Below are positions 1-10,158 of a DNA stretch of 26,519 bases, piece after piece. A program made the position numbers and the translations under genes. This DNA comes from an uncultured Collinsella sp. (lineage in GTDB: Bacteria; Actinomycetota; Coriobacteriia; Coriobacteriales; Coriobacteriaceae), in assembly GCA_958350755.1 (NCBI GenBank), contig CATWID010000023.1, positions 1 to 26,519 on the forward strand, written 5' to 3'. The notes below the pieces were generated by a model. It did not search any database. It was not told where the DNA came from and saw only the letters and a list, made by a program, of their open reading frames with translations. The first letter of the stretch is position 1. Each line of letters starts with the position of its first letter.

Positions 1-186
1 GTCGACGCCGATCGCCTCCAGGTCCTCGATCTGACGCTGAGCGGACCCCGCGCGTTCCCGGTCGATGTCCTCGATACGCAGGACAAAACGCCGCCCGGTT
101 GTGCGCGCCCACGCCCACGCGAGGATCGCGGTGCGCAGGTTGCCCAGGTGGAAGTCTTCCCCATGGGAACTTTGCTTGGCAGGACT
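1..186 (-). pseudogene. 5'-truncated glutamyl-Q-tRNA(Asp)/glutamyl-tRNA synthetase fragment, continues off the left edge
   Basis: On the minus strand a reading frame runs off the left edge and contains HLGNLRTAILAWAWA followed by a GRRFVLRIEDIDRERAG stretch. This is the start of the class I GluRS/GluQ catalytic fold: HLGN is the HIGH-type ATP motif and the RIED stretch contacts the substrate. The family normally has about 10 residues of the type GRYAPSPTG just before HLGN. Here they are replaced by unrelated residues, and an in-frame TAG (187-189) lies only 12 codons upstream of HLGN with no ATG, GTG or TTG between. Either the gene is a 5'-truncated remnant, or the start is lost through a frameshift or assembly error. 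GluQ glutamylates queuosine in tRNA(Asp); the resemblance to actinobacterial GluQ is by eye. The 3' part is outside the window, so function cannot be judged. Confidence 0.5.
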
Positions 187-207
187 CTAATTTAAATTCA
201 GCATAAA

Positions 208-236
208 CAGGGGCGCCCTCTTTGAGGACGCCCCTG
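208..236 (-). terminator. Rho-independent terminator of the transketolase operon
   Basis: Twelve-base arms at 208-219 and 225-236 pair with one mismatch around a 5-base loop. On the minus strand the stem is followed by a short T-rich run (GTTTATG). It lies 49 bases after the stop of the downstream transketolase gene and is well placed to end that transcript. It also isolates the truncated synthetase fragment to the left. Confidence 0.75.
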
Positions 237-284
237 TTCTGGCTTGTTTGCGGTTGTCGAAGCGATGCTTTGCCTCGCCTTGCC

Positions 285-1226
285 TTATGCCAAGAACTCC
301 TTGGTGGTCGCCACGATGTTGGCGGCGTCCAGGCCGTACTTGTGCAGGAGCTCGGCACCCGGGCCAGACTCACCGAAGGTGTCGTTGACGCCGATCTTCT
401 TGAGCGGCGTCGGACACTGCTCGCACAGGACGTCGGCAACGGCGCTGCCCAGGCCACCGATCACAGAGTGCTCCTCGACGGTCACGACGTGGCCGGTCTT
501 GGTGGCGCTCTTGACGATCAGGTCGGCATCGATGGGCTTGATGGTGTGCATGTTGATGACCTCGGCGTCGATGCCCTCGGCAGCGAGCTGCTCGGCGGCC
601 TCGAGAGCCTCGCCGACCATCAGGCCGCAGGCGATGATGGTCACATCGGCGCCCTCGCGCATGACAATGCCTTTACCCAACTCGAACTTGTAGGTCTCGG
701 GGTCGTTGATAACCGGCGAGGCCAAACGGGCGAAGCGCATGTACACCGGACCGTCGCACTCGTAGGCGGCGCGCGTCACGGCGCGGGCCTCCACGTCGTC
801 GGCGGGAACAATTACGGTCATGCCGGGGATGACGCGCATGAGGGCGATATCCTCGCAGCACTGGTGCGTGGCGCCGTCCTCGCCCACCGAGATGCCGGCG
901 TGCGTGGCACCGATCTTAACGTTGAGGTGCGGGTAGCCGATGGAGTTGCGGACCTGCTCAAAGGCGCGACCGGCAGCGAACATGGCAAAGGTACTCGCGA
1001 AGGCAACACGACCAGTGGTCGCGATACCGGCGGCGACGCCCATAAGGTTGCTCTCGGCAATGCCCACATCGAAGAAGCGGTCGGGGCAAGCGGCCTTAAA
1101 CTTACCGGTCTGCGTGGCGGCGGCCAGGTCGGCGTCGAGGACCACAAAGTCATCGTGCTCGTTGGCGAGCTCGACGAGGGCCTCGCCGTAGCTTACACGC
1201 GTGGCGATTTTCTTGACGTCTGCCAT
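285..1226 (-). CDS. Transketolase, C-terminal subunit (pyrimidine-binding and C-terminal domains)
   Basis: This 313-residue protein is the second half of a split transketolase, which moves two-carbon units between sugar phosphates in the non-oxidative pentose phosphate pathway. It holds the pyrimidine-binding domain (about residues 5-175) with the catalytic glutamate in VGIAESN (E58), which activates thiamine diphosphate. The transketolase C-terminal domain follows (about 185-305). Full-length transketolase is about 650 residues; this and the upstream gene together give 589, as in other split enzymes. The frame stays open upstream to beyond 1500, but the start at 1226 is preferred: it has a GAGGAG ribosome binding site and sits one base after the TAG of the N-terminal subunit. 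The two chains are probably made in a fixed ratio by translational coupling. A related 1-deoxyxylulose-phosphate synthase assignment is unlikely because of the split architecture. Confidence 0.93.
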   Translation of the reverse strand: MADVKKIATRVSYGEALVELANEHDDFVVLDADLAAATQTGKFKAACPDRFFDVGIAESNLMGVAAGIATTGRVAFASTFAMFAAGRAFEQVRNSIGYPHLNVKIGATHAGISVGEDGATHQCCEDIALMRVIPGMTVIVPADDVEARAVTRAAYECDGPVYMRFARLASPVINDPETYKFELGKGIVMREGADVTIIACGLMVGEALEAAEQLAAEGIDAEVINMHTIKPIDADLIVKSATKTGHVVTVEEHSVIGGLGSAVADVLCEQCPTPLKKIGVNDTFGESGPGAELLHKYGLDAANIVATTKEFLA

Positions 1227-1227
1227 C

Positions 1228-2058
1228 CTAGAGCTCCTCTCCGGCGGCCGTGAGCTCTGCCATGGCCTGCTCAAACTGTTCATCGTTGGGGGCCTTGCCG
1301 TGCCAGCCAACCTGGTTCTCCATAAAGGACACGCCCTTGCCCTTTGTGGTCTCGGCGATAATGGCGGTCGGCTGCCCCTTGGTGGCGCGAGCCTCGGCAA
1401 AGGCGGCGCGGATCTGGTCGAAGTCGTTGCCGTCGGCGAGCTCAACCACGTGGAACTTGAACGCGCGGAACTTGTCGGCGAGCGGCATGGGGTCGTTGAC
1501 CTCCTCGACGGGACCGTCAATCTGAAGGCCGTTGTGGTCGACGATCACGCAGAGGTTATCGAGCTGCTGGTTGCCGGCAAACATGGCGGCCTCCCAGACC
1601 TGGCCCTCCTCGCTCTCGCCATCACCCAGCAGGGCGTACGTGCGATAAGTATCGCCCCAGTGCTTGGCGGCAACGGCCATGCCCACGGCGGCGGAAATGC
1701 CCTGGCCGAGCGAGCCGGTGGACATGTCGACGCCCGGGGTGTCGTTCATGTTGGGGTGACCCTGCAGGTGGCTGCCGATGTGGCGCAGCGTCTCAAGATC
1801 CTCCTTGGGGAAGAACCCGCGCTCGGCGAGCACGGCGTACAAGCCCGGAGCGCAATGGCCCTTGGAGAGCACAAAACGGTCGCGATCGGCCTTGCGGGGA
1901 TCGGACGGGTCGACGTTCATTTCCTCAAAGTACAGATAGGTCATGATGTCGGCAGCACCGAGCGAACCGCCCGGATGGCCGGACTTGGCAGCGTGCACGC
2001 CGGTGACGATGCCCTTCCTTACCTCGTTGGCAACCTTTTTGAGCTCTTCGTCGCTCAT
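1228..2058 (-). CDS. Transketolase, N-terminal subunit (thiamine diphosphate-binding domain)
   Basis: This 276-residue protein is the first half of the split transketolase. It carries the diphosphate-binding domain. The TPP motif runs from GDGESEEGQVWEA (145-157) to the metal-ligand asparagine in VDHNGLQ (N176). Early histidines in KSGHPGGS (H28), SKGHCAPG (H68) and LQGHPN (H101) match the conserved active-site histidines of transketolases. It acts in the cytosol as a complex with the C-terminal subunit encoded one base downstream. The start at 2058 is supported by GAAAGGAAGG upstream. The 207 bases before it (2059-2265) hold no gene and must contain the operon promoter, but no convincing -35/-10 pair stood out. 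Confidence 0.93.
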   Translation of the reverse strand: MSDEELKKVANEVRKGIVTGVHAAKSGHPGGSLGAADIMTYLYFEEMNVDPSDPRKADRDRFVLSKGHCAPGLYAVLAERGFFPKEDLETLRHIGSHLQGHPNMNDTPGVDMSTGSLGQGISAAVGMAVAAKHWGDTYRTYALLGDGESEEGQVWEAAMFAGNQQLDNLCVIVDHNGLQIDGPVEEVNDPMPLADKFRAFKFHVVELADGNDFDQIRAAFAEARATKGQPTAIIAETTKGKGVSFMENQVGWHGKAPNDEQFEQAMAELTAAGEEL

Positions 2059-2265
2059 TGTGCCTTCCTTTCATCCTCTTTAGACAAGATGCGCACGGCA
2101 CCGAAGGTAATCCCAACACAGCCGCAATGCACGTACGTCATTCATTATGCTGGAAACTGATGGCTTTACCAGAGTTTTTATCATTATTTGAACAATTTAG
2201 CAGGCAGAACCGCTGATGAAACGGTTTATCAATGTGAACGTCTTTTGGATGGAACGCGGTCGCCC

Positions 2266-3156
2266 CTACGCGCTAATGTCCTTGAATCCCTCGCCGAAGG
2301 CTTCCGTAACGTCAGCGACCGTCACAATGGCGTGAGGATCGCGCTCGCGCACGATCGTCTTAAGGGTATTGAGCTCTCGACGGCTCACGATGACCATGAT
2401 CACCGGCTTCTCGGCACCCGAATACATGCCAGTCGCCTTAAACTTGGTACAACCACGACCCAGGCCATACATAATATCGGCAGCGATATCAGGGAACTTG
2501 TCCGAGATGATGAGTACCATACGACGCTTGTTGCCACCATCGACCACGGCATCGATCACGTAGCCGCTAATGACCATCGAAAGGCCTGCATATAGTGCAT
2601 TTTCGATTGAAAAGACCGGAGCCGACAGCGCACATACGGCAACATCGATCGCCATGACGGTCGAGCCCACGGGCAGCGAGGTATTACGCGAGATGATTTG
2701 GCCAATCGTGTCCGAGCCGCCGGTGTTGGCGCCGGCGCGCAGCACCATGCCATAACCGATGCCCGTGATGATGCCGCCCCACATAGCGGGCAGCATCAGA
2801 TCGGCATGTGCCAGCGGCGCCACAAACGGAGCGAACAGGTCGGTGAAAAAGCCCAGCAGCACAAAGCCTGTCGCCGTCTGCACCACGTAGAACATGCCGC
2901 CCTCGCGCATAACGACCAGCAGCAGCAAGGCGTTCATCACGATCGTCTGAATACCAACGGGAAGCGATAGACCGCGCGATGCGCCGACCGCCTGGATAAT
3001 GGTGGCAAGGCCCGTAACGCCACCGGCAGCAAGGCCGTTAGGAATCAAAAACAGGTCGGTCGCAATAGCGGCCAGAGCGCACCCCAACATAATCTGGGGC
3101 AGGTCGTGAAAGAAGTTCATCGAAAGAATGCGCTTAATGTCCAGACGATATGCCAT
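2266..3156 (-). CDS. YitT family membrane protein (DUF161/DUF2179)
   Basis: This 296-residue protein has several hydrophobic segments in its first 190 residues, then a soluble C-terminal domain of about 90 residues. The membrane part contains the family's glycine-rich stretches, such as IPNGLAAGGVTGLA and LRAGANTGGSDTIGQI. The C-terminal domain looks like DUF2179, with MVLIISDKFPDIAADI and a VADVTEAFG end. This order matches the YitT/YpjC family of Gram-positive bacteria. The family's transport or sensing role is not settled, so no substrate is given. The start at 3156 is chosen because GAGGGAGG precedes it; an ATG eight codons upstream lies in the terminator-like hairpin and has no ribosome binding site. 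The gene appears monocistronic, between the prfB transcript and the transketolase operon. The stop is TAG at 2266-2268. Confidence 0.88.
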   Translation of the reverse strand: MAYRLDIKRILSMNFFHDLPQIMLGCALAAIATDLFLIPNGLAAGGVTGLATIIQAVGASRGLSLPVGIQTIVMNALLLLVVMREGGMFYVVQTATGFVLLGFFTDLFAPFVAPLAHADLMLPAMWGGIITGIGYGMVLRAGANTGGSDTIGQIISRNTSLPVGSTVMAIDVAVCALSAPVFSIENALYAGLSMVISGYVIDAVVDGGNKRRMVLIISDKFPDIAADIMYGLGRGCTKFKATGMYSGAEKPVIMVIVSRRELNTLKTIVRERDPHAIVTVADVTEAFGEGFKDISA

Positions 3157-3168
3157 GCTGCCTCCCTC

Positions 3169-3197
3169 AAAAAAGCGCACCCCATCGGATGCGCTTT
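3169..3197 (-). terminator. Terminator of the secA-prfB transcript, abutting the yitT ribosome binding site
   Basis: Eight-base arms 3172-3179 and 3190-3197 pair perfectly around a 10-base loop. On the minus strand the stem runs directly into six T residues. It follows prfB by about 125 bases. The T-run ends in the GAGGGAGG ribosome binding site of the YitT gene, so the hairpin would also lie in the leader of any yitT transcript that starts upstream, and could act there as an attenuator. Confidence 0.7.
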
Positions 3198-3321
3198 GAA
3201 CTTCTTCTTGTATTCGATTCTACCGATTCGCCGGACAAAAACCACCCCTGCGCAGGGTTTATTCCGAATACAAACCCGTCCAACCGTTGGGCTTAGCATC
3301 GGCTTGAAGCCGCCCGATGTT

Positions 3322-4469
3322 TTAGATCTCCGAGCCTTCTACATCGGCGTTGCCGGTAGCCCAACGGTGATAGCCAATCACAAACGGATCCAAATCGCCA
3401 TCGTCAAGAACGGCCTCGACGTTGCTGGTCTCCACGCCCGTACGCAGGTCCTTAACCATCTGGTACGGGTAGAGCACGTAGCTGCGGATCTGGTTGCCAA
3501 AACCAATCGTGGTCTTGGGTCCGCGAATCTCGTCCAGGGCCTCGGCACGCTTCTCGAGCTCAATCTCGTACAGGCGAGCCTTGAGGATCTGCATGCACGC
3601 GGCCTTGTTCTGGATCTGGCTGCGCTCGTTTTGGCAGGTAACCACAATGCCGCTGGGGAAATGCGTCACGCGCACGGCGGAGTCGGTGGTGTTTACGCCC
3701 TGGCCACCCGGGCCACTTGCGTGGTACACGTCGACGCGGATGTCGTCGGGGTTGATCTCGATATCGATATCGTCGGGCAGCACCGGAATGACCTCGACGC
3801 CGGCAAACGTGGTCTGGCGGCGCTTCTTGTCGTCGGTGGGGCTAATGCGCACCAGGCGGTGGACACCGGCCTCGGCGCGAAGCATGCCAAAAGCATCCTT
3901 GCCTTCGACGGTAAAGGTCGCGCGATCAATGCCAATGACCTCGGCCGCGGGGCAATCGTTGATGGTGACCTTCCAACCGCGGCGCTGGCAGTACTTCATG
4001 TACATCTTAAAGAGCATGAAGGTCCAATCCTGGGCCTCCAAACCACCCTGCCCGGGCTTGATGGTCACAATCGCGTCGCCATGGTCGAACTCCCCGGTAA
4101 ACCAGCTCGCAAGCTCAAGCTCGTCGATGGCGCGGGCCAGGCGTTCTGCCGTAGCGGCAGCCTCCTCGCGCAATGCGACGACGTCGGGGTCATCCCCCAT
4201 CTCCTCGGCAAGCTCCAGCGCAGCGCGGGCATCGGAAAGCTCGCCGCGCGCGGTGTCCACGGCAGCGATGTCTTCCTTGGTGCGCGCGATCTCCTCCATC
4301 GTGGCGCGAGCGGCATCGGCGTCGTCCCAAAAGCCCGGGGCGACGCTTTTGGCCTCGAGCTCCGTTACGCGGGTGCGCTTCTCGTCCAAATGGAGGTACG
4401 ACTCAACCTCACCGAGCCGGTCCGCAAACGCGTCCAGCTCGGCGGGCGTTACCTCTAAAGCCTCAGCCA

Positions 4470-4470
<1 letters not shown>
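3322..4470 (-). CDS. prfB: Peptide chain release factor 2
   Basis: RF2 reads UGA and UAA stop codons and triggers peptide release on the ribosome. The 382-residue protein has the helical N-terminal domain (about 1-110), the PCRF domain and the catalytic RF-1 domain. The GGQ motif is in SGPGGQGVNT (G255, G256, Q257); this glutamine contacts the peptidyl-tRNA ester. The codon-reading loop, normally SPF in RF2, is S210-P211-T212 here, read directly from the ACC codon at 3835-3837. Flanking residues (GVHRLVRI before, RRQTTFAGVEV after) are otherwise typical RF2. There is no programmed frameshift site: the frame is open from the ATG. That ATG overlaps the secA stop by one base (TAATG), so translation is probably coupled to secA. 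The length is slightly above the usual 365 or so. Confidence 0.95.
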
Positions 4471-7277
<2,807 letters not shown>

Positions 7278-7338
7278 GTGGTTTTCCTTTTTGGCCATCG
7301 CCCACGCCGTGCAGCTGCGGGCGAGTTAAACACAGATG

Positions 7339-7344
7339 ATTGTA
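7339..7344 (-). promoter_or_regulatory. Candidate -10 box for secA-prfB
   Basis: The minus strand reads TACAAT here, five of six matches to the consensus -10. It would place the transcript start about 55 bases before the secA ATG. No good -35 lies 16-18 bases upstream, so this rests on the -10 alone. The same hexamer appears at the candidate promoters before the ACT-domain gene and the adenine deaminase gene. Confidence 0.3.
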
Positions 7345-7410
7345 CTTTAGCCAAACAAGGCGCGGCCTATACGGTCGACCTCGACCGCCACGTAATAACT
7401 ATGACCAACC

Positions 7411-7439
7411 TGCCACAATGGGACAGGTTTATTTTGGCA
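7411..7439. repeat. Intergenic palindromic element with GGGACAGGTT core, copy 1
   Basis: TGCCA at 7411-7415 pairs with TGGCA at 7435-7439 around an A/T-rich loop containing GGGACAGGTT. It shares the order TGCCAC, GGGACAGGTT, T-rich, closing arm with a second element about 65 bases downstream. It lies in the spacer between secA and rpmE, outside any gene, and resembles a repetitive extragenic palindrome. Confidence 0.5.
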
Positions 7440-7474
7440 AGTTTTATCTGAGCAAACGCCGTCTCTCTGCCATG

Positions 7475-7505
7475 TGGTGCCACGGGGACAGGTTAGTTTG
7501 CACCA
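7475..7505. repeat. Intergenic palindromic element with GGGGACAGGTT core, copy 2
   Basis: TGGTGC at 7475-7480 pairs with GCACCA at 7500-7505, enclosing CACGGGGACAGGTTAGTTT. The inner part matches copy 1 at TGCCAC and GGGACAGGTT, but the closing arms differ and pair with each other. This is what a conserved structure with compensating changes would look like. The GGGGACA string also occurs in the palindromes around 17.9 kb. Confidence 0.55.
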
Positions 7506-7506
7506 A

Positions 7507-7549
7507 TAAAAAGAAAAGGGCCGCGCACCCAAACGGATGCACGGCCCTT
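7507..7549 (-). terminator. Rho-independent terminator of rpmE
   Basis: Twelve-base arms (7516-7527 and 7538-7549) pair with a single mismatch. On the minus strand they are followed by TTCTTTTTATT. It lies 36 bases after the rpmE stop codon. Confidence 0.85.
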
Positions 7550-7584
7550 ATGCCATGAATGCGAGTGATTCCGCGGCGAGCTAT

Positions 7585-8010
7585 TTACTCAGCAGCCTCG
7601 GTGGTCTCGGCCTCGGCAGCGGCCTCCTCGACGGGAGCCTCTGCGGGAGCCTCGGCAGCCTGCTTGGCAGCCTCCTCGGCGAACTTAGCAGCACGCTTAG
7701 CCTTCTCGGCGGCCTTAGCCTCAGCGGCGGCCTTGCGAGCGGCCTCGGCCTCAGCAGCCTTGGCGGCCTTGGCAGCCTTGGCCTCCTCAGCCTTCTTGAG
7801 CTGGGCGGCAGCGGCGCCACCGAACTTGTCGGCGAAGCGCTGGACGCGTCCACCGGTGTCGACGAACTTCTGCTGGCCGGTGTAGAACGGGTGGCACTCG
7901 TTGCAAAGCTCAACCTTCATCTCGGACACGGTAGCGTGCGTCTTGAAGGTGTTGCCGCAGGAGCACGTCACCGTGCACTCGACATACTGGGGATGGATAC
8001 CCTGCTTCAT
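7585..8010 (-). CDS. rpmE: 50S ribosomal protein L31 with long Ala/Lys/Glu-rich C-terminal extension
   Basis: The first 65 residues or so are a zinc-binding (C+) L31, which bridges the two ribosomal subunits. They start MKQGIHPQY and have the four zinc ligands C16-x-C18 and C36-x2-C39, then the typical PFYTGQQKFVDTGGRV block. Ordinary L31 ends near residue 70. Here about 70 more residues follow, almost only Ala, Glu and Lys; the first half is Lys-rich and the end strongly acidic. The tail reads as helical and coiled-coil-like or disordered. Codon use and frame continue unbroken to the TAA, followed by a clear terminator, so this is not a readthrough artefact. The start is supported by AAGGAG nine bases upstream. 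The leader can fold over that site (see 8020-8094). Confidence 0.95.
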   Translation of the reverse strand: MKQGIHPQYVECTVTCSCGNTFKTHATVSEMKVELCNECHPFYTGQQKFVDTGGRVQRFADKFGGAAAAQLKKAEEAKAAKAAKAAEAEAARKAAAEAKAAEKAKRAAKFAEEAAKQAAEAPAEAPVEEAAAEAETTEAAE

Positions 8011-8019
8011 GGTAGGACT

Positions 8020-8094
8020 CCTTATTGGTCAGGCGCTGGTTACCGATCAGCGCATAAGGCGTCTTGGTTTCCGACCAAGACAACAAACTCGGCT
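8020..8094 (-). promoter_or_regulatory. Structured rpmE leader, probable L31 autoregulatory element
   Basis: Two hairpins can form in the mRNA before rpmE. The upstream one has a perfect 8-base stem (8061-8068 with 8074-8081) and a 5-base loop. The downstream one has two stacked helices: 8054-8059 with 8020-8025 (CCTTAT/ATAAGG), and 8048-8053 with 8033-8038 (GCGCTG/CAGCGC). They are contiguous on the 5' side and separated by a 7-base bulge on the 3' side. The outer helix includes AAGG of the AAGGAG ribosome binding site. Leaders controlling L31 synthesis have been proposed in several bacterial groups; that this is one is inference from structure and position. Confidence 0.55.
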
Positions 8095-8123
8095 ATGGTA
8101 CCACGGCGCCGCGTGTCCCACAA
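8095..8123 (-). promoter_or_regulatory. Candidate rpmE promoter
   Basis: On the minus strand TTGTGG (8118-8123) and TACCAT (8095-8100) are separated by exactly 17 bases. The transcript would start near 8088, just before the two leader hairpins. Each hexamer matches consensus at three or four positions, so the call rests mainly on spacing and position. Confidence 0.45.
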
Positions 8124-8196
8124 AAGGTTCACGGTCTTTTCGGAACGACACGAGCTGGACCTTAAATATCAACTTCATCCGAACACTCCCCCACAT

Positions 8197-10005
8197 TCAT
8201 CTCTCGTATGTATCGAGGTATTCCTGCTTGAGCGTCTGCGAGGACGACTCGATCTTTTCCACGAGCGTGCCGGCCTCGATGAAGTAGAACGAGTCGGTGA
8301 GGTCTGCCAGGTCGTCGAGCAGATGGCTTGAAATGAGCACGCTGCGTCCCCGCGCCACCTCGCTGCGCATCGCGTCGCAGGAGGTTTTCCGCTTTCCCGG
8401 ATCGAGGCCGTTCAGCGGTTCATCGAGGATGAGGTACGGGCAATCGGTCGATATCGCCATGGCAAGCTTTACCTGCTGCTTCATTCCTGTCGAGAGTTTA
8501 CGGGTCGGCTTGTCGAGATATGGGGAGATTCCGAGGGAGTCGCAGAGCGAGTCGATGTCGGCGGCCGATTTCCACGCCTCCCTAACGAAAGCAAGGTGCT
8601 CGAGGGCCGATAGCGTGGGGTAGAGATCCGTGCCGCCCGAAGAGCTCAGGTAGACGAGTTCTGCAAATTCGGCTGATCGACGTTGGCTGATTCCGTCTGC
8701 CGCCAGGCTTCCCGAGCGGATGCGGGTGGGAAATTGGCCCGACAGCGCTTCAAGAAGGGTGGTTTTCCCCGAGCCGTTGGGAGCAACGAGGCCCGCCGCC
8801 GTTCCCGGGCTCAGGAAAAGCGACCCGATTGAAAGTATCGTCGTGCTTCCGTATCCCACGCTCGCGTCCAGAAGCTCGAGCCCATGGCGCTTTTTCGCGG
8901 GTCCAGGCTGTTTGGGGGAACGTGTCGCAACGGCGCCGACCGCAAAAAAGACCGCGACGTATGCCAGGGCCACGGCAAGCATCGATGCGCTGCCTGAACC
9001 GGAGCCAATGAATTCTGTCGGGAAGCATCCTACGTAACCCGTTGCCTCGATAGGCGAGAACACGGCCAGCGGCAGGAGCCCGAGCACGGCATTATGCCCT
9101 AGTGCCGAATCGGACAATAACGGGAATGCCGGGGCCGCGACAAGCAGCGCGGAGGTAAGGGGGCCCGCGAGGACGCGCCTCGTTGCGGTCGATAGGACGG
9201 CGGAGCAAACGGATATCAAGGTTCCGCCCGCAAGCAGCGCGAGAAGCAGGGCTGTGAAGACGTTTCCCGCGGTCGTGGTGGTAAGCGCGCCGTCATGGAA
9301 GAAGGCGATCGGGTACCCAATTTGCCCGAAGCCGTTAAGGGCCAAGGCGTAAATGCCCCCGGGTGCGAGGCCGGCGAGGAGCATCGCGGCCCCCGCGGCG
9401 ATTATCGAAAACACGATCTGGATAAGGCGCCGGAATTTGGGCACGGGCGCCTTCGCCGCCAGGGTCCCGGGCCTTGTGGCGCCGAGCACGAGTATCGACG
9501 AGAGAAGGAAGGGGATGAAGGGAAGGAAAGACGGCGCCGCGGCAATGGCGTAAGGCAGGAAGGAAAGGAATGGCAGGTCGCTTGCGGAGGCCGGGATATC
9601 CGTGATGCCGGAGCTGCTCAGGGCACGGCAATATGCGAGCTCCGCGTCATTGGTCTCTCGGTCTCCCACGATGGACCCGGATTGGAAGCCTTCGTCCATG
9701 AGCGCGTAGTAGCTCTCGGCAGAATCGAGAAAGGCGGCGTCGGTTTGAGCGGCAAGGGCGGCGTTCGCGTATCTTGCAAGCTCCGCGTCAGCTTGCTGCT
9801 CTGGAGATAGGCCTGTGCCGCTGGCCTGGGGCGCGCGCGTATTGAATGCGTCGACAAAGCCCTGCATGCCCTGCTTCATAAAGAAGGGTCCGTAGATGGG
9901 TGAATTGAACGCAATGGGGACGGAAAAGGCTGCGGCAAGAACGAGCGTAGAGATCCATACGGCCTTGTCTCTTAGGATTAGTTTGAGAAGAAGTCGACAG
10001 TACAT
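8197..10005 (-). CDS. ABC transporter, permease-ATPase fusion
   Basis: This 602-residue protein joins an ABC-2-like membrane domain (1-360) to a nucleotide-binding domain (375-600). The membrane part has one N-terminal segment (about 15-33), a 120-residue extracytoplasmic region, then five or so further segments (about 145-175, 195-220, 245-270, 283-297, 340-360). N224-G-F-G-x3-YPI is shared with both halves of the permease encoded upstream. The ATPase has Walker A APNGSGKTT (408-416), signature LSTGMKQQ (504-511), Walker B LILDEP (525-530) and switch H561. The usual Q-loop glutamine seems absent (VYLSSSGG, 451-458). The 153-base gap to the upstream ATPase gene and the lack of a strong ribosome binding site suggest weak or separate expression. 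The substrate is unknown; drug, peptide or bacteriocin export are possibilities. Confidence 0.8.
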   Translation of the reverse strand: MYCRLLLKLILRDKAVWISTLVLAAAFSVPIAFNSPIYGPFFMKQGMQGFVDAFNTRAPQASGTGLSPEQQADAELARYANAALAAQTDAAFLDSAESYYALMDEGFQSGSIVGDRETNDAELAYCRALSSSGITDIPASASDLPFLSFLPYAIAAAPSFLPFIPFLLSSILVLGATRPGTLAAKAPVPKFRRLIQIVFSIIAAGAAMLLAGLAPGGIYALALNGFGQIGYPIAFFHDGALTTTTAGNVFTALLLALLAGGTLISVCSAVLSTATRRVLAGPLTSALLVAAPAFPLLSDSALGHNAVLGLLPLAVFSPIEATGYVGCFPTEFIGSGSGSASMLAVALAYVAVFFAVGAVATRSPKQPGPAKKRHGLELLDASVGYGSTTILSIGSLFLSPGTAAGLVAPNGSGKTTLLEALSGQFPTRIRSGSLAADGISQRRSAEFAELVYLSSSGGTDLYPTLSALEHLAFVREAWKSAADIDSLCDSLGISPYLDKPTRKLSTGMKQQVKLAMAISTDCPYLILDEPLNGLDPGKRKTSCDAMRSEVARGRSVLISSHLLDDLADLTDSFYFIEAGTLVEKIESSSQTLKQEYLDTYER

Positions 10006-10158
10006 TTAGAAGCACCTACGTTCCTCAAAGAATTGTTAGATTAAAAGTAACAGACCGGATGAAGATACGTGCGACGGGGGCGAGGCGAATGGCTGAGCGG
10101 TATCGATATGCAGGTTCAACGGTATCACATTGGCCACATAGATTTTTAACTTGCATTT

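Noticed and set aside
3243..3262. CCCTGCGCAGGG palindrome downstream of prfB as its terminator.
   Set aside because: The usable stem is short and the T-run starts four bases later; the hairpin at 3169-3197 is much stronger.
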